Assembly (NCBI GenBank): GCA_963573385.1
Contig: CAUYLG010044492.1
Coordinates: forward strand, 1 to 64,000
DNA: 64,000 bases
Direction: 5' to 3'
From: Cacajao melanocephalus
Taxonomy: Eukaryota; Chordata; Mammalia; Primates; Pitheciidae
Each line of letters opens with the position of its first letter. Positions within the stretch are counted from its first letter, which is position 1. The notes under the pieces are model-generated. The model searched no databases and was not told the DNA's origin. It saw only the letters and a list, made by a program, of their open reading frames with translations. Below are positions 26,201-38,485 of the stretch, piece by piece. Made by a program: the position numbers and the translations under genes.

Positions 26201-26640
26201 TGGAGAGAAATCTTCAGAGGAGGACTGGCTCACTGGTCTGTTAAGCATTACGTAAAATAAGCAGAAAAGCGTTTCTTGGATTTGGCAATTTAGAGATTGG
26301 TGATCTTGGAAAGTGACATTTTAATAATGTGGTAGAGATGAAACCATACTTCAATTGCTGGAGGAATGCACAGAAAATGAGGTAGGAGATATACAGAGTT
26401 TAATTTCCAATGAGTAAAAATGGCATACAATGATAACTTAGGAGTGGTGGGCAGAGACTGGAAGACAATCTCAGGGGACATATTTGAACCTATTTATGTG
26501 CAGACAGAAAATAGCAAGTGGAAAAGAAGCAGAAGAAACAGACCTTCATGAAACAAGGGCACAGTGAAGGCAAGATGGAACAGATTCTCTAGTAAAGAAG
26601 GAGGTAACAGTTTCAGAAAGACATAAGATGAAAAGGAAAT
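26201..26640. other. Unique sequence
   Basis: No recognised repeat or gene. Confidence 0.4.
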
Positions 26641-27228
26641 AGGGCGAGTTCTCAAATAACTAAAATTAGAACTACCGTTCAAGCCAGCAATCCCACTACG
26701 AGGTGTCTAGCCAAAGGAAAATAAATTACTATATGAAAAAAGACATCTACACCTGTATGTTCATCACAACATTATTCATAATGGCAAAGCCCTAGAAGAA
26801 GCCTACACGTCTATCAGTGGTTGGCTGGATGAAAAAAATGTGGTCTATATACACACCACAAATACAATGCAGGCACAAAAACAATACAATCACGTCTTTT
26901 TCAGCAGGAGGATGCAGCTGGAGGACATTATGTTAGGTGAAATAAGTCAGAAACAGAAAACTAAATACTGCTTGTTCTCACTTATAAGTGGGAGCAAAAC
27001 AGTGTGGACACATGGACATAAAGATGAAAATAATAGACACTAGGCACTCCAAAAAGAGGGAGAGAAGGAAGTGGGGTGTGAGAGTTGAAAAATAACCTAT
27101 CAGGTACAATGTTTACTATTTGAATAATGGGTACAGTAGCAGCCCGGTCCCCACCAGTAGGCAATATACCCACATAATGAATATGCACAAGTACCCCCGA
27201 ATCCAAAGTAAAATTCAGTGTAAAAACA
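26641..27228 (+). mobile_element. L1 3' end (L1PB/L1MA-like)
   Basis: Contains caagccagcaatcccactac, aacattattcataatggcaa, ggaggacattatgttaggtg, tgcttgttctcacttataag, then the 3' UTR (aatgggtacagtagcagccc ... gaatatgcacaagtaccccc). 5'-truncated; the ORF2 C terminus is broken. Confidence 0.9.
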
Positions 27229-27544
27229 AGGATAGGAACATTCTCAAGAGGCAGCTGCCATGTCTAGCCACCAAGACTCCTGTTAAGTTGTAGGGGTTGT
27301 ATCTTGCATGAGGGTTCTTTGCACATCAGGGAGTTGATAGGTAAGCTCTCTTTGCCAAGCTTTGTGTTTGGGGCGCTGGTGCATCCCTGAACCAAGGCTT
27401 TTAGTAATTAAGATTAAATATATATGTATTTTTTAATCCAGAAAAGGTGCTTTGTAAATCCTCTCGAAGTCAAAGTATACATGTAGTCCTATACACAGTA
27501 AAATTTCACTTTCTACTTTTTAAAGAATTCCTCTATCTATCTAT
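27229..27544. other. Unique sequence
   Basis: No recognised repeat or gene. Confidence 0.4.
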
Positions 27545-27705
27545 TGTATCATTTAATCTTGATAACCTCCCTGGCCCAAACCCATGGTTGTACTGCTATA
27601 ATGTTGCCAATTTACAAACATAGAAAATGAGACTCAGAGAAGTTTAATGATATTACTGAAGCCACACATTTACAAAGTGGAAAAATAGATTGAAGCCCAC
27701 CATCT
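27545..27705 (-). mobile_element. MIR SINE fragment
   Basis: Collinear with reverse-complement MIR: atcatttaatcttgataacc, ccaatttacaaacatagaaa, gagactcagagaagtttaat, then agattgaagccca. Confidence 0.6.
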
Positions 27706-28317
27706 ATTAATAATAAATCTTTAAGTGATATTTTACTATACCAGATGTAAATACTACTTAACAGTAATATTTGCTGAAGAACTTCAGACTGTTGTGACTA
27801 TCTTTGTCTTCCCCTTTCCATTCATATTGGAAGGAGAGGAGAACGTTAGGCATGAGAAAACATATCTTGAAATTATTCCTCGTCTAATCTCAAGCACTTT
27901 TGTATCCCATAAGAAAAAATAATTAGGGTCAAGGTATTATTTAGGTTACAAAGTACTGCAATGGAAAAAAATAGATGTATTAAATTAGAAGCTAACAAAT
28001 TTTTGGAAAATATATTGCAAGTTTAGGCTGAAAATCATCCAATATCAATTATGGGTGGGGATGATAGTCACATTCTGCTTACACTTTGAGCTTAGGTTTT
28101 GAGCTTTACTCTTAATCCTTCAAAAAAAAAAAAAAAAAAACAACTGATGAAATAAAGGGAATAAGGTCTTTTCTGTATTCCCTGCAGATGTATGGTGGTG
28201 ATGGCACTGAAATAAATATTTAAAAATTTTCAGGAAATTGGAGAGTAGCCTTTCATTTTCAAGAAGACATGTTTCATGATAATGGAGTGAATAAGAGGAA
28301 TTTCCTTGGGTCTGTGA
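27706..28317. other. Unique sequence with a poly-A run
   Basis: Unique AT-rich DNA. A pure A run of about 19 lies at 28122-28140 without an identifiable retroelement attached to it. Confidence 0.5.
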
Positions 28318-28455
28318 CTCATTCATTCAAAAAATAATTGAGCAACAATTAGGAGCACCAGTCACATGGGCCATAGCAGTGAACAAAGGAATCATGTTTC
28401 TGCTTTTATGGAGCTTACTTTCTCTTATCGGAGATGGAAATCCTAAGAGTTAATG
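28318..28455 (-). mobile_element. L2 3'-end fragment
   Basis: The sequence ctcattcattcaaaaaataa, catagcagtgaacaaagga and ttttatggagcttactttct is the L2 3' end in reverse complement. Confidence 0.65.
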
Positions 28456-28544
28456 GATAATCTACCAGGTGAGGATACTCATCTTGAAGTAATACAGCAG
28501 AAAAAAGGAGAATTACGGAGCATAGTGTGCTGTGTTTGTATTTA

Positions 28545-28645
28545 AATTTTATTTATTTTATTTATGTATTTATTTTGAGATGGAGTCTTGCTCAGTTGCG
28601 CAGGCTGGAGTGCAGTGGTGTGGTCTCGGCTCACTGCAACCCCTG
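28545..28645 (-). mobile_element. Alu fragment (3' end only)
   Basis: A T-rich tail (ttttatttattttatttatg) followed by gagatggagtcttgctcagt and tcggctcactgcaacc, then an abrupt end. It is a 5'-truncated Alu. Confidence 0.85.
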
Positions 28646-28939
28646 AGTCAGGGGTAAGAATCAGTTTTAGGAAACATAGGAGCATTGTCATATGCTTGCA
28701 ATTCCTCAACATTCTGGCAGAGACTTTCTCCCTGCATTATACTGTGTCCCTTTCTCCTCCTCTGCTGAGTGCTACAAATCACTCAAACAAGCATCCCTGA
28801 TTTGATTCTGCTTCTTGGGAGCCTGACCAAAAATACGTAAACACACAGACCACCCTACCAAGGGTTTATGCATCTGATTGCCTCAGAAAGAAAGCACTGA
28901 TTTTTCTTGTATAAAATAAAGATGACTAAAGAAGATAAA

Positions 28940-30420
28940 AAATCACTTTTGCACTCACCACCACAGATAGCTACTATTAGCATTGTCGTATGCACTATAT
29001 ATCTTTTTTATGTATAAAAATATGTATGTGATTAAATTTCAGTACTAGCTATGCAATTCTGCATTTGCTTTTTCACTAAACAGTATGAGCTTGGCCAACC
29101 TTCTATGCCATTACACATTCTTTTCAAACTTCATTGATAAGGGCTGCATAGAATGCTACAATTTGGACAATTGAAATAGCAATTGGGGTCACCCTATTTC
29201 CTAAGCTGTAGATAAGATTGCCTCAAAATCCCCCATATAATGGACTGTAGGAAGTTCAATGCCCTCACCAGGATTTCTATAAATTGCTGGAGATATTATT
29301 TTTCTCACCATCAATCCTGGCTCTCTGTTCAGGCTTCCATTAAATTAGTTTTATCTTAGAATCTTCTTACTATCTCACGTAAAATTTCCTTGTCTGTACT
29401 ACACTGACCCAGATACAAATTTCAGGTATTTTCCTTAATAAAAATCACAAAAGACATTTGTATGTGTGACTGAAGGTTTGGCAAGAAGAAAGGGTTTACT
29501 TTGCTATAATGCAAAGAATCTTAAAACTAGCATTAGGCATCACTCAATCCATTTTTTGGTTGAAGAATTTTTTAGAGGCTTCTGTGTTACAGTTTGTTTT
29601 CAGCATGTGTCTCCCTCTTTCCTCTGCTCCTCCTTTTCTGCATGTTTGCTCACTTTTTTGCCCCTTTCTTTTCCAGAGCTAGACTGAGTTATTCTTTCAC
29701 TTTTAGAAAACAGTGTGACTTTTGGTAGTGTCTGGCCCTCTGATTCTCTTAGAAGAGAATCCTTCCATTTTCTCCTCTTACTTATTTACCATGGGGTAAG
29801 AGGTGAAGGAACTGACAATTTTCCATTTGCAGAGGGATATCCTACAACTCCTCTAATGTTTGACATTTTCAATGTTTCCATTTTTTGCTCATATAAATAA
29901 TAATCTATGAAAAATATAATTTAATTATAATAAAATAAAATTTTATTGTAATAATAATTATGTGATAAATATCTTTGTGGCTAAATTTACATCCATATTT
30001 AATGTCTTCTTATTCGAGATGCCTAGAATGAGAATTTTCAAATCTGTGAACATTTTCTAAAGCATGTCATACTTATTGGTAACTTGTTTCTAGAAAAGCG
30101 ATACCAATTTTTATTCCCATTAGCAGTGTATGTGGACATGCTGGTCTTCTCTGGAGGCTATAATTCTTTTTAATTTTTACCTACATGATGTTTGAACATA
30201 TAATCTCAATTTCTAATTTGCATTTCTTTAACTGCTAGCATAGTTGAATACTTTTTTCTGTATGATTGGTAGAAATGTGAATTTCTTTTTTTCTGAATTG
30301 GCCCTTAGTATCCTGGGAGCTCTTTTTAAAAATTTAATGATTTTTCTTAAATTGATTTTAAGTGTCTTTTGTATATTTACGCTGCTAACCAGTTCCTCAC
30401 CAGCTGTTTTTTTCTTTTAG
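28940..30420 (-). mobile_element. Old L1 (L1M) remnants in two blocks
   Basis: The block at about 28940-29185 (gctatgcaattctgcatttg, aagggctgcatagaatgcta) and the block at about 29950-30420 (ttattcccattagcagtgta, cttttt-aatttttacctaca, ctaatttgcatttctttaac) are both reverse-complement L1M 3' UTR/ORF2-end sequence. They could be one element separated by the 29186-29949 segment, in which I recognise nothing. Confidence 0.6.
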
Positions 30421-30421
30421 T

Positions 30422-30693
30422 CCGTTAAGTGCCCTGTGGTTTTAAAACCTGCAGATGCATAAGCATTCTAAGTAGCACTTTGAGAAGTTCACGTTTCCTT
30501 TATGCTTCTGCCTTTGAGGTGTGATAGGAGGCCTTTAAGAGGACCCTGAGGAACACAAGTCAGAACCACCAAGCTAAGTCTCTCCCAGTTCCTGACCTAT
30601 AGAAATGGATAATGCATACGTATTCTTTTATGATGCTAAATTTGGAAGCAATATGTTATACATCAATAGATAATTAAAATAGTGGTTATCTTA
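30422..30693 (+). mobile_element. MLT1-family LTR fragment
   Basis: Ends with the MLT1-like blocks gtcagaaccaccaagctaag, cccagttcctgacctataga and gttatacatcaatagataat. The left boundary is uncertain. Confidence 0.5.
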
Positions 30694-30804
30694 GGAAGAC
30701 TTTCAACCAAATATTATATAAAAAATTACCCTCTATGTTGTCCTCTTTATGCTATTGTTTAATTTTAACAGTTAAATATTTAACCCATTAGGAATATACT
30801 ATTG

Positions 30805-31155
30805 TGATATGGTTTGGCTGAGTCCCTACCTAAATCTCATCTTGGATTCCCATGTGTAGTGGGAGCAGCCTGTTGGCAGGTAACTGAGTCACAAGGGCGG
30901 GTCTTTCCTGTGCTGTTTTTATGATAGTGAATAAGTCTTATGAGATCTGATAGTTTTAAAAATGGGAATTTCCCTGCACAAGCTCTCTTCTCTTGTCTGC
31001 CACCATGTGAGATGTGCCTTTCACTTTCCACCATTGTTGCGAGGCTTCCCCAGCCATGCGGAACTGTAAGTCCAATAAACCTTTTTTTTTTCTTTTTTGT
31101 AAATTGCTCAGTCTTGGATATGTTGTTATCAGTAGCACGAAAACAGATTAACACA
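30805..31155 (+). mobile_element. THE1 solo LTR
   Basis: Begins tgatatggtttggctgagtc, carries tttatgatagtgaataagtc and tccccagccatgcggaactg, and ends cagattaacaca. The flanking five bases do not match (tattg versus gtgaa), so the target duplication is lost. Confidence 0.9.
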
Positions 31156-31414
31156 GTGAACAAGAGGAGAATCACATTTTAAAAAAGATGGCTTTTCTTT
31201 ATTTGTAAAATGAGGATTATACATCTCTATCTTCATTATAGGAATTTGCATTGATCAAGAGAAAAGTTATTTGTGAAAATGCTTTATAAGTATAATTTTG
31301 GAACACACATTGTGGTTTTATACAATAAAAGAACATTTTACATAAATGGTTTAATTTATCTATACTGTATTAATCATGCCTTTATTTTTTATATTTTTTA
31401 ATTCTTTCACATTT
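31156..31414. other. Unique AT-rich sequence
   Basis: No recognised repeat or gene. Confidence 0.4.
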
Positions 31415-31822
31415 TGGGGCCCTGCTGACCTGGAAAGACTGCCTCTCTCAGGGGTAGTCAGCTCCTAGAGATAGTATCAGACTGATCTGAGAGCACCTTT
31501 CCATGTGTAAAACAGCCAATCCAGAGTCTACACACCCTCATCTCTTTTATTGGACTCTCAGACACCAGGTCACCAAGCCCCTACCCTAGGCACTTCAGGG
31601 CCAAGTACCAGACAGCTAGGGACAGCCCCCTATACCCAAGAGCCTGCTGAAATTATATCCTAAACCTGTTTACCGCATCTCAGCCATTTCTTTCTTCAGA
31701 AACCACAATAAAGGGCTATTCCTGTGCTTTCTCCTTGCCCCCCTCCCCTGACTGAACCCGGTGCTTCCCTGGGTGCCCCTACATGATGTGCCACTCCTCT
31801 TGGGATCTGTAAGTGCAAATCA
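31415..31822 (+). mobile_element. ERV class I-like solo LTR
   Basis: A C-rich block with tggggccctgctgacctgga, caataaagggctattcctgt (polyadenylation signal near 31706), and a C-rich R/U5-like end (gaacccggtgcttccctggg, cttgggatctgtaagtgcaa) has the organisation of an ERV1-type LTR. I do not assign a subfamily. No viral genes are attached. Confidence 0.55.
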
Positions 31823-31825
31823 TGC

Positions 31826-32150
31826 AATAATGCATCACTTAACAAAGGGAATTTTTTTTAATACATCATTAGGCGATTTTGTCATTGTGTGAACATCATA
31901 GAGTATGCTTAAACTAACCTAGATAGTACAGTCTGCTCCACCTAAGCCATGTGGCACATAGCTTATTGCCCCAGGCTACCAACATGTACAACATATTACT
32001 ATACTAAATGCTGCAGGAAACTGTAACATAATAGTAAATGTGTATCTAAACATATTAATTCAAAAGTTACAAGAAAAACGTGGTATTAAAATCTTATGGG
32101 ACCACCATTGTGTATGCAATCCTTCACTGATGAAAATATATGTCACTCAT
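31826..32150. mobile_element. Tigger-type DNA transposon (short copy)
   Basis: Blocks aatgcatcacttaacaaagg, ttaggcgattttgtcattgt, gaacatcatagagtatgctt, and ttatgggaccaccattgtgt match the family seen again at 57870-59346 and 61100-61770. Its ends are inverted relatives of cagtcatgc. Confidence 0.75.
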
Positions 32151-32298
32151 AACTATATTAACTGTAACTAATCATCTTTTCTGTGAGTCATCTCCTGATC
32201 TGTTGGCATTATCATAGCTGAATATTGACAAACCTATATTTTAAAACATATCTATGTCTATATAACTATATATATATTGCTCTATTACATATATGTTT

Positions 32299-32321
32299 AG
32301 ATGTGTGTGTGTGTGTGTGTG
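32299..32321. repeat. (GT)n microsatellite
   Basis: About eleven GT units immediately left of the minus-strand MST element. Confidence 0.9.
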
Positions 32322-33525
32322 TGTTAGTGTGTTTGAATTGCTATAAAAGAATACTTGAAATGGGTAATTTATTTAAAAATGAGGTTTATTTGGTTTATAG
32401 TTATGTAGGCTGTACAAGAAGCATGGTACCAGCATCTGCTGTGGTGAGGGCCTTGGGAAGCTTCCAGCTGTGCTGGAAGGTGAAGGGGGAGAGGCATAGC
32501 ACATGGCAAGACAGGGAGCAGGAGAGATGTCAGGCTCTTTTAAACAACTGTCTCTCGCATGAACTCATTATTACAATGAGGGCACCAAGCCACTCATGAG
32601 AGTTCACTGCCATGACCCAAACATATCCCGCTAGGCCCACCTCCATCACTGGGGATCATATTTCAATATAAGATTCGGAGGGAACACATAACCACACCTT
32701 ATCATTCTGTCCCTGGGACCCCAAATCTCATGTTCTTCTCATTTTACAAAATACAATCATCATTTCCCAATAGTCACCAAAAGTCTTAACTTATTCCAGC
32801 TTCCACTCAAAAGTCTGAAGTCTCATCTGAGACTCCAGGCAAGTTTCCTTCACTTATGAGCCCACAGGATTAAAAAATATATATATTAATAACTTTTGAG
32901 AAACGATGGTACAGACATTGGGAAAGATTGCCATTCCATAAGGGAGAAATTGACTAAAAGAAAGCGTTTTGATCACAAACACTTAAGTCTCTAAGAAATT
33001 ACAAACTTTCCTTCATCTTCCTGTTTTCTTCTGGGACCTGAAAAGTCCTCCAAACTGCATGTTACCCAGTTCCAAACCATGTCCACTTCTTCAGATATCT
33101 TTAGAGCAACACTTCACTTTTTGGTAGCAAGTTTCTGTGTTAATTCATTTGCATTGCTATAAAGGAATGCCTAAGACTGAGTAATTTTTAAAGAAATGAG
33201 GTTTATTTGGCTCACAATTCTTCAGGCTGTACAAGAAACATGCTGCCAACATTGGCTTCCGCTTAGGACCTCAGGAAGCTTCCAGTCATGGTGGAATGTG
33301 AAGGGAGAGCAGGCACATCCCATGACAGAAGAGGCAGCAAGAGAGATGCCAGGCTCTTTTAAACAACTAGCTGCTATGTGAACTCATTCCTGTGGTGAGG
33401 GCACCAAACCTTTCGTGAATGATCTACACCTATGATGCAAATACATCCCACCAGGCCCCACATCCAATATTGAGGATTATATTTCAACATGAGATTTGGA
33501 GGGAACAAATATTCAGACCATGCCA

Positions 33526-33527
<2 letters not shown>
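32320..33527 (-). mobile_element. Short MST (MaLR) provirus, LTR-internal-LTR
   Basis: Two minus-strand MSTB-like LTRs (about 32320-32697 and 33137-33527) share blocks such as aggctgtacaagaagcatg / aggctgtacaagaaacatg and caggctcttttaaacaact. The 440 bases between them (cccaaatctcatgttcttct, gtcttaacttattccagctt, gagcaacacttcactttttg) resemble the ends of MST internal sequence. The internal region is much shorter than the usual 1.5 kb or so, so most of it has been deleted. No coding capacity. Confidence 0.8.

Positions 33528-33528
<1 letters not shown>

Positions 33529-33566
<38 letters not shown>
33529..33566. repeat. (GT)n microsatellite
   Basis: A TATATGTGTG... run of about 17 GT units immediately right of the MST provirus, mirroring the GT run on its left. 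Confidence 0.95.
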
Positions 33567-33567
<1 letters not shown>

Positions 33568-35039
33568 AATTATAAATTATACAGTTGCTTGTAACTTTAA
33601 TAAAATTATATTTTGGACAGGGAATTTTATTATTTTTTTATACTTTTAATGCCCATTATACTTTCTGATCAGATGAACAAATAGCTGAGGAAATAGACAG
33701 TTTTTGTAGTACATAATATTTCTTTATAAAACTTCTTTGGTGATGACAGACCTTGTCTGTAAGCTGAGTTTATTTAATTACATTACTTATGGACATCAAG
33801 TGATACTCACCAGATTTACAGTGTGGGCGTTTGAGGTTTACTGCTCTGCACTGAAATACCACCTTGCTGTCATTGAATATCACTGCAGTTTTTCTCACTA
33901 AGATTTATAGTGTTTTTTCTACTGACAGTTGCCAGTCACACTTTTTCAGCTTATCATAAAATAATACTTTCCCCATCGTTACCATCTTTCAACATTTATG
34001 AGCATGCAATGTGAAGATGGTACTCTGAAGTGCAGTGTTTGGCTGAAGAGTCAATCAGCCAAGCATAAAATATTCTTCCAAAGACGATGAAGGCAATTTT
34101 CTAAAAAAAAAAAATGACTAAGGTGGTAAAATTTAAAACAGGAGATTAAAGAACAAACTCAGTTTTTTAAAACCCTGACATATTGCATTTCTCTCACGAA
34201 GAAAAGAAACCACACATAATAATGTATATCTTTTCTACCACTCTTCTAATCATATAGAAAATTCTCCTCTTATATAACTCTAATAGAGGAAAAAGGAGGT
34301 GAAATCAAAGTTAGATGAGAGATAAGGAAGGACTGAGATTGTAGTTAAATGGCGGCCAGGAAAGAGATGAAGTAGAATGAAGAGTGACAGGAGAGAGAAA
34401 TGCATGTATTGAGTGAAGAGCAGCTGCTCCTCCAGCCATCAACTGGGACGTGGGCTCAGAACAATGCACCAAGACCTAGCACACATCTAACTTACTCTTG
34501 GGCTGCAAGGGGGAACACACCCAGAAACCAGTACCCTGCCAGGTGGCGCCACTGCAGATTTGTCTTGCAGGGAAATGAACTGGAGCTTGCGTAGCAGGAG
34601 CTGGGAGATGCTTCTCAGCCTTTCTGGGTTATGACTGCACCACTTTGCCAACTCCTGCGTTTGCTGATGCACAGTGTACTGGTTTAATAGTGCAAGATAA
34701 AGTATCCAAACACTTTTTCTAAGGCAGTGCTGAGATGGTGGAAAGAGCTTTCAAATCAGAGAAACAGCCATTAGTGTGAATTTGTAATTGTCTTTCTAGC
34801 CAGCTGAATGGTTCTGAGTACTCACTGACCTTTTTGAAAGACTCGGTTTTATTGGTAAAATGAGATCAATAATAGCAATTCATAGCACACACATGAAACA
34901 AAGTTGCTGTGAAATTCTCCAAGGTAACACTTTATACAGAAATCTGTAAATTGAAAAAAAACTGGGAACTACGCAAACCTACAGAAGGGGAAGTTCCAGA
35001 GATCAACTTGGCATTATGGAAAATGCAATGAGAGATGCT
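33567..35039. other. Unique sequence, 1.5 kb
   Basis: No recognised repeat or gene. A 64-codon frame at 34400-34594 has no known domain. Confidence 0.45.
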
Positions 35040-35125
35040 GGTACCTGGCACCACCCCACACCTGCAGAATCAGAATCTGTGTTTAACAAAATCCCCAGGT
35101 GATTTGTATGCACATGAAAGGGTAA
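35040..35125. mobile_element. MER20/MER5-like hAT MITE fragment
   Basis: The segment cctgcagaatcagaatctgt, gtttaacaaaatccccaggt and gatttgtatgcacatgaaag resembles the right half of MER20-type MITEs. It is short and diverged. Confidence 0.45.
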
Positions 35126-35214
35126 GAAATAGTCTTTTAAATCACCATGGTGAATTCAAGAAACTCTACTTCTCATACTCAAGGGAACTTTTTAAGTAAA
35201 GTTTATGTACTAGT

Positions 35215-37437
35215 TGATATGGTTTTGGTGCTGTGTCCTCACCCAAATCTCATCTCAAATTATAATCCCCGCATGTCAAGGAAGGGACCTGTAATCCCCA
35301 TGTACTGATGGAGGGAAGTGATTGGATCATGGGGGCGGTTTCCCCCATGCTGTTTTTCTCACAAAATCTTCTCACAAGGTCTGATGGTTTCTTAAGTGTT
35401 CGGAAGTTCCTGCTTTGCCCTTCTCCCTCTCCTGCTGCCTTTTGATGAAGGTTCCTGCTTCCTGTTCCACCATGACTTAAGTTTCCTGGGATCTCCCCAG
35501 CCATGTGGAACTGTGACTCAATTAAACCTCTTTCCTTTATAAATTACCAGTCTCAGGAAAATTTTTTATAGCACCATGAAAATGGACTAATACAATAAAT
35601 TGGTACCAGAAGTGTACCATTGCTATAAAGATAACCTGAAAATATGGAAGCAACTTTGGAACTGGGGTAACAGGCAGAGATTGGAGCAGTTTGGAGGGCT
35701 CAGAAGAAGACAGACAGATGTGGGAAAGATTGGAACTTCCTAGAGACTTGTTGAATGGCTTTGACCAAAATGCTGATAATGGTGTCAATGATAAAATTCA
35801 GGCTGAGGTGGTCTCAGATGGAAATGAGGAACTTCTTGGGAACTGGAGCAAAGGTCACTCTTTCTATGCTTTAGCAAAGAGACTAGTGGCATTTTTCCCC
35901 TGCCCTATAGATCTGTGGAACTTTGAACTCAAGAAAGATGATCTGAAATTGGAACTTATATTTAAAAGGAAAACAGAGCATAAAAGTTTGGAAAATTTGC
36001 AGTTTAAAGATACGATAAAAAAAAATTCTGGAGAGAAATTCAAGCAGGCTGCAGAAATATGCGTAAATAATGAGGAGCCGAATGTTACAAGCCAAGACAA
36101 TGGAGAAAATGTCTCCAGGGCATGTCAGAGATTTTGGTGGAAGCCCGGTCCATCATAGGCCTGAGGCCTAGGAGGGAGAAATGGTTTCATGGGCCAGGCC
36201 CAGGGCCCTGCTGCTGTATGCAGCCTTGGGACTTGGTGCCCTGCATCCCAGTCACTCCAGCTCCAGCCATGGCCGAAAGGGGACAGCTCAGGCCATGGCT
36301 TCAGAAGGTGCAAGCCCCAAGCCTCAGCAGCTTCCACATGGTGTTGAGCTTGCAGGTGCACAGAAGTCAAGAATTGAGGTTTGGGAACCTCCACCTAGAT
36401 TTCAGAGGATGTATGGAAACACCTAGATGTCCGGGCAGTAGTCTGTTGCCGGGGGAAAGCCCTTATGGAGAACCTCTGCTAAGGCAATGTGGAAGGGAAA
36501 TATGGGGCTGGAGCCCCCACAGAGTCCCTACTGGGGCACTGCCTAGTGGAGTTGTGAGAAGATGGCCACCGTCCTCCAGACCCCAGAATGACAGATCCAC
36601 CAATAGCTTGTACCATGCACCTGGAGAAGCCACAAGCACTCAATGCCAGGCTGTGAAGTAGCTGCCCAAGCCCATGGGATTCCACTCCTTGCATCAGCAT
36701 GCCCAGGACGTGAGACATGAAGTCAAGAGAGATTATTTCAGTGCTTTAACATTTAATGACTGTCCACTGGATTTTGTCTTGCATGGGGCCTGTAGCCCCT
36801 TTGTTTTGACCAATTTCTCTCATTTGGGATTGGAGCATTTACCTAATACCTGTATTCCCATTGTATCTAGGAAGTAATTAACTTGCTTTTGATTTTACAT
36901 TCTCATAAGTGGAAAAGATTTGCCTTGTCTCAGATGAGACTTTGGACTGTGGACTTGTGAGTTAATGCTGAAATGAGTTAAGTCTTTGGGGGGACTGGGG
37001 GAAGGCAGGATTGATTTTGAAATGTGAAAAGGCATGAGATTTGGGAGGGGTCAGAGGCAGAATGACATGGTTTGGCTCTGTGTCACCACCCAAACCTCAT
37101 CTCAAATTCTAATCCACACATGTTGAGGGGGGACCTGCAATCCCAACATGTCTAGGGAGGGAGGTGATTGGATCATGGGGGCAGTTTCCCCCATGCTGGT
37201 CTAGTGAGTTCTCATGAGAGCTGAATGGTTTTGTAAATATTTGGAAGTTCTTCCTTCACTCTTTTCTCTCTCCTGCCACCTTGTGAAGAAGGTGCATGCT
37301 TCCCCTTCTGCCATGATTGTAAATTTCCTGAGGACTCCCTAGCCATGTGGAGCTGTGAGTCGATTAAACCTCTTTCCTTTATAAATTACCCAGTCTCAGG
37401 GAAGTTCTATATAGCAGTGTGAAAATGGACAAATACA
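35215..37437 (+). mobile_element. THE1/MSTA provirus, complete LTR-internal-LTR
   Basis: The 5' LTR is 35215-35594 and the 3' LTR is 37063-37437. Both begin tga(t/c)atggttt and end with an ataca/acac-type terminus. The element is flanked by a perfect 5-bp target duplication, ctagt, at 35210-35214 and 37438-37442. Just inside the 5' LTR, tggtaccagaagtg at 35601-35614 matches a tRNA-Leu primer-binding site, as in ERVL-related MaLRs. A purine-rich stretch (gggaggggtcagaggcagaa) precedes the 3' LTR. The internal region (about 1.47 kb) has a 155-codon frame at 35691-36158 and a 179-codon frame at 36122-36661. MaLR internal regions are not known to encode functional retroviral proteins, and I see no gag/pol motif. 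Length is near the family's usual 2.2-2.4 kb. Confidence 0.95.
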
Positions 37438-37442
37438 CTAGT

Positions 37443-38249
37443 TATATCCATTGCAATGCAGTAAGACCTACTTACCTCTGATCAAAATTCAGAAGAGAAA
37501 CTTTTCAGTGTAAACTAAAATCATAGATGACATGCTCAGGATAAAAACATAATATCCAAAATTCAGAAGAGTTAAATGAAAAGATTATAAAATATGGAAT
37601 CATGAAATCTGAATTTGAGTCCTAAATCACCCTCACTGGATTTGGGAAAGAGCTACATTCAGTAACCTCAAATATTAAATTGAAGTAATCAAATTATTGC
37701 TTACCAAGAACTTTAAGATTTCAAGAACTATTTTATATAGAAGTTATTTTAAGCTATATAACAATTTTAAAATGTTAATTTTTTCTGTTTAATTCTTTCA
37801 TAAAGGGTTTAACATCTTCTGAACCAGAGTGTCATGATAGGTAAAATTAGCTACAATCATTCTGTAAACACTGCCACTTTGACACCCTGGTTATGTGTGC
37901 CTATAAATAAAATGCTTCATTGGAAAATGTTTTTCACAGACCAAAATAACAAGAAAAGAAAGTGTGCCATTGCCACAGCAAGTAACACACATTTATTTTG
38001 TGAAAGATGTAAATATTGAGATATATGTTTGCATTCACTTTTACTGTTGATAATTTCTGAAACAACTGTGAGGTCCAAATTTAGTGGCTGTTTATGCTTA
38101 CTATATTTTAAATCAGTCATTTATTATAGATGCCATTTTGTAAGACTGCAATAGATATGCTATGTGTCAATTACTTCTCTCATCTTAATGTTCTGCGTCC
38201 TCTATTTGTCTTTTGCTTTCATTTTTATATCTATTCACCTCTTTCTATA
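37443..38249. other. Unique AT-rich sequence
   Basis: No recognised repeat or gene. Confidence 0.4.
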
Positions 38250-38485
38250 GCTGCTCTTTGAACAACACAAATTTTGAATTGCGTAGGTCAACTTATGCAG
38301 TTTTTTTGCAATCAAACGTAGCCTGAAAAAACAGTATTGGCAGGATACAAAAACCTGCTTATACTGAGGGCAGACTCTTCATATACACAGGTTTCACATG
38401 GCGGACATGGGTACTTGCATATGGTGTACTCAGAAATCCTGGAACCAATCCTGTATATAACAAAGGACAACTGCACTAAGCTGTC
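38250..38485. mobile_element. DNA-transposon MITE (Tigger/mariner-like)
   Basis: The ends gctctttgaacaacacaaat and acaaaggacaactgcactaa are near inverted repeats of a family with consensus ends of the type ctcttgaacaacgcg. Internal blocks include gcgtaggtcaacttatgcag and gggtacttgcatatggtgta. Confidence 0.6.

Noticed and set aside
35691..36661. 155- and 179-codon frames read as possible genes
   Set aside because: They lie inside the THE1/MST internal region, which is repeated genome-wide and has no known functional product.
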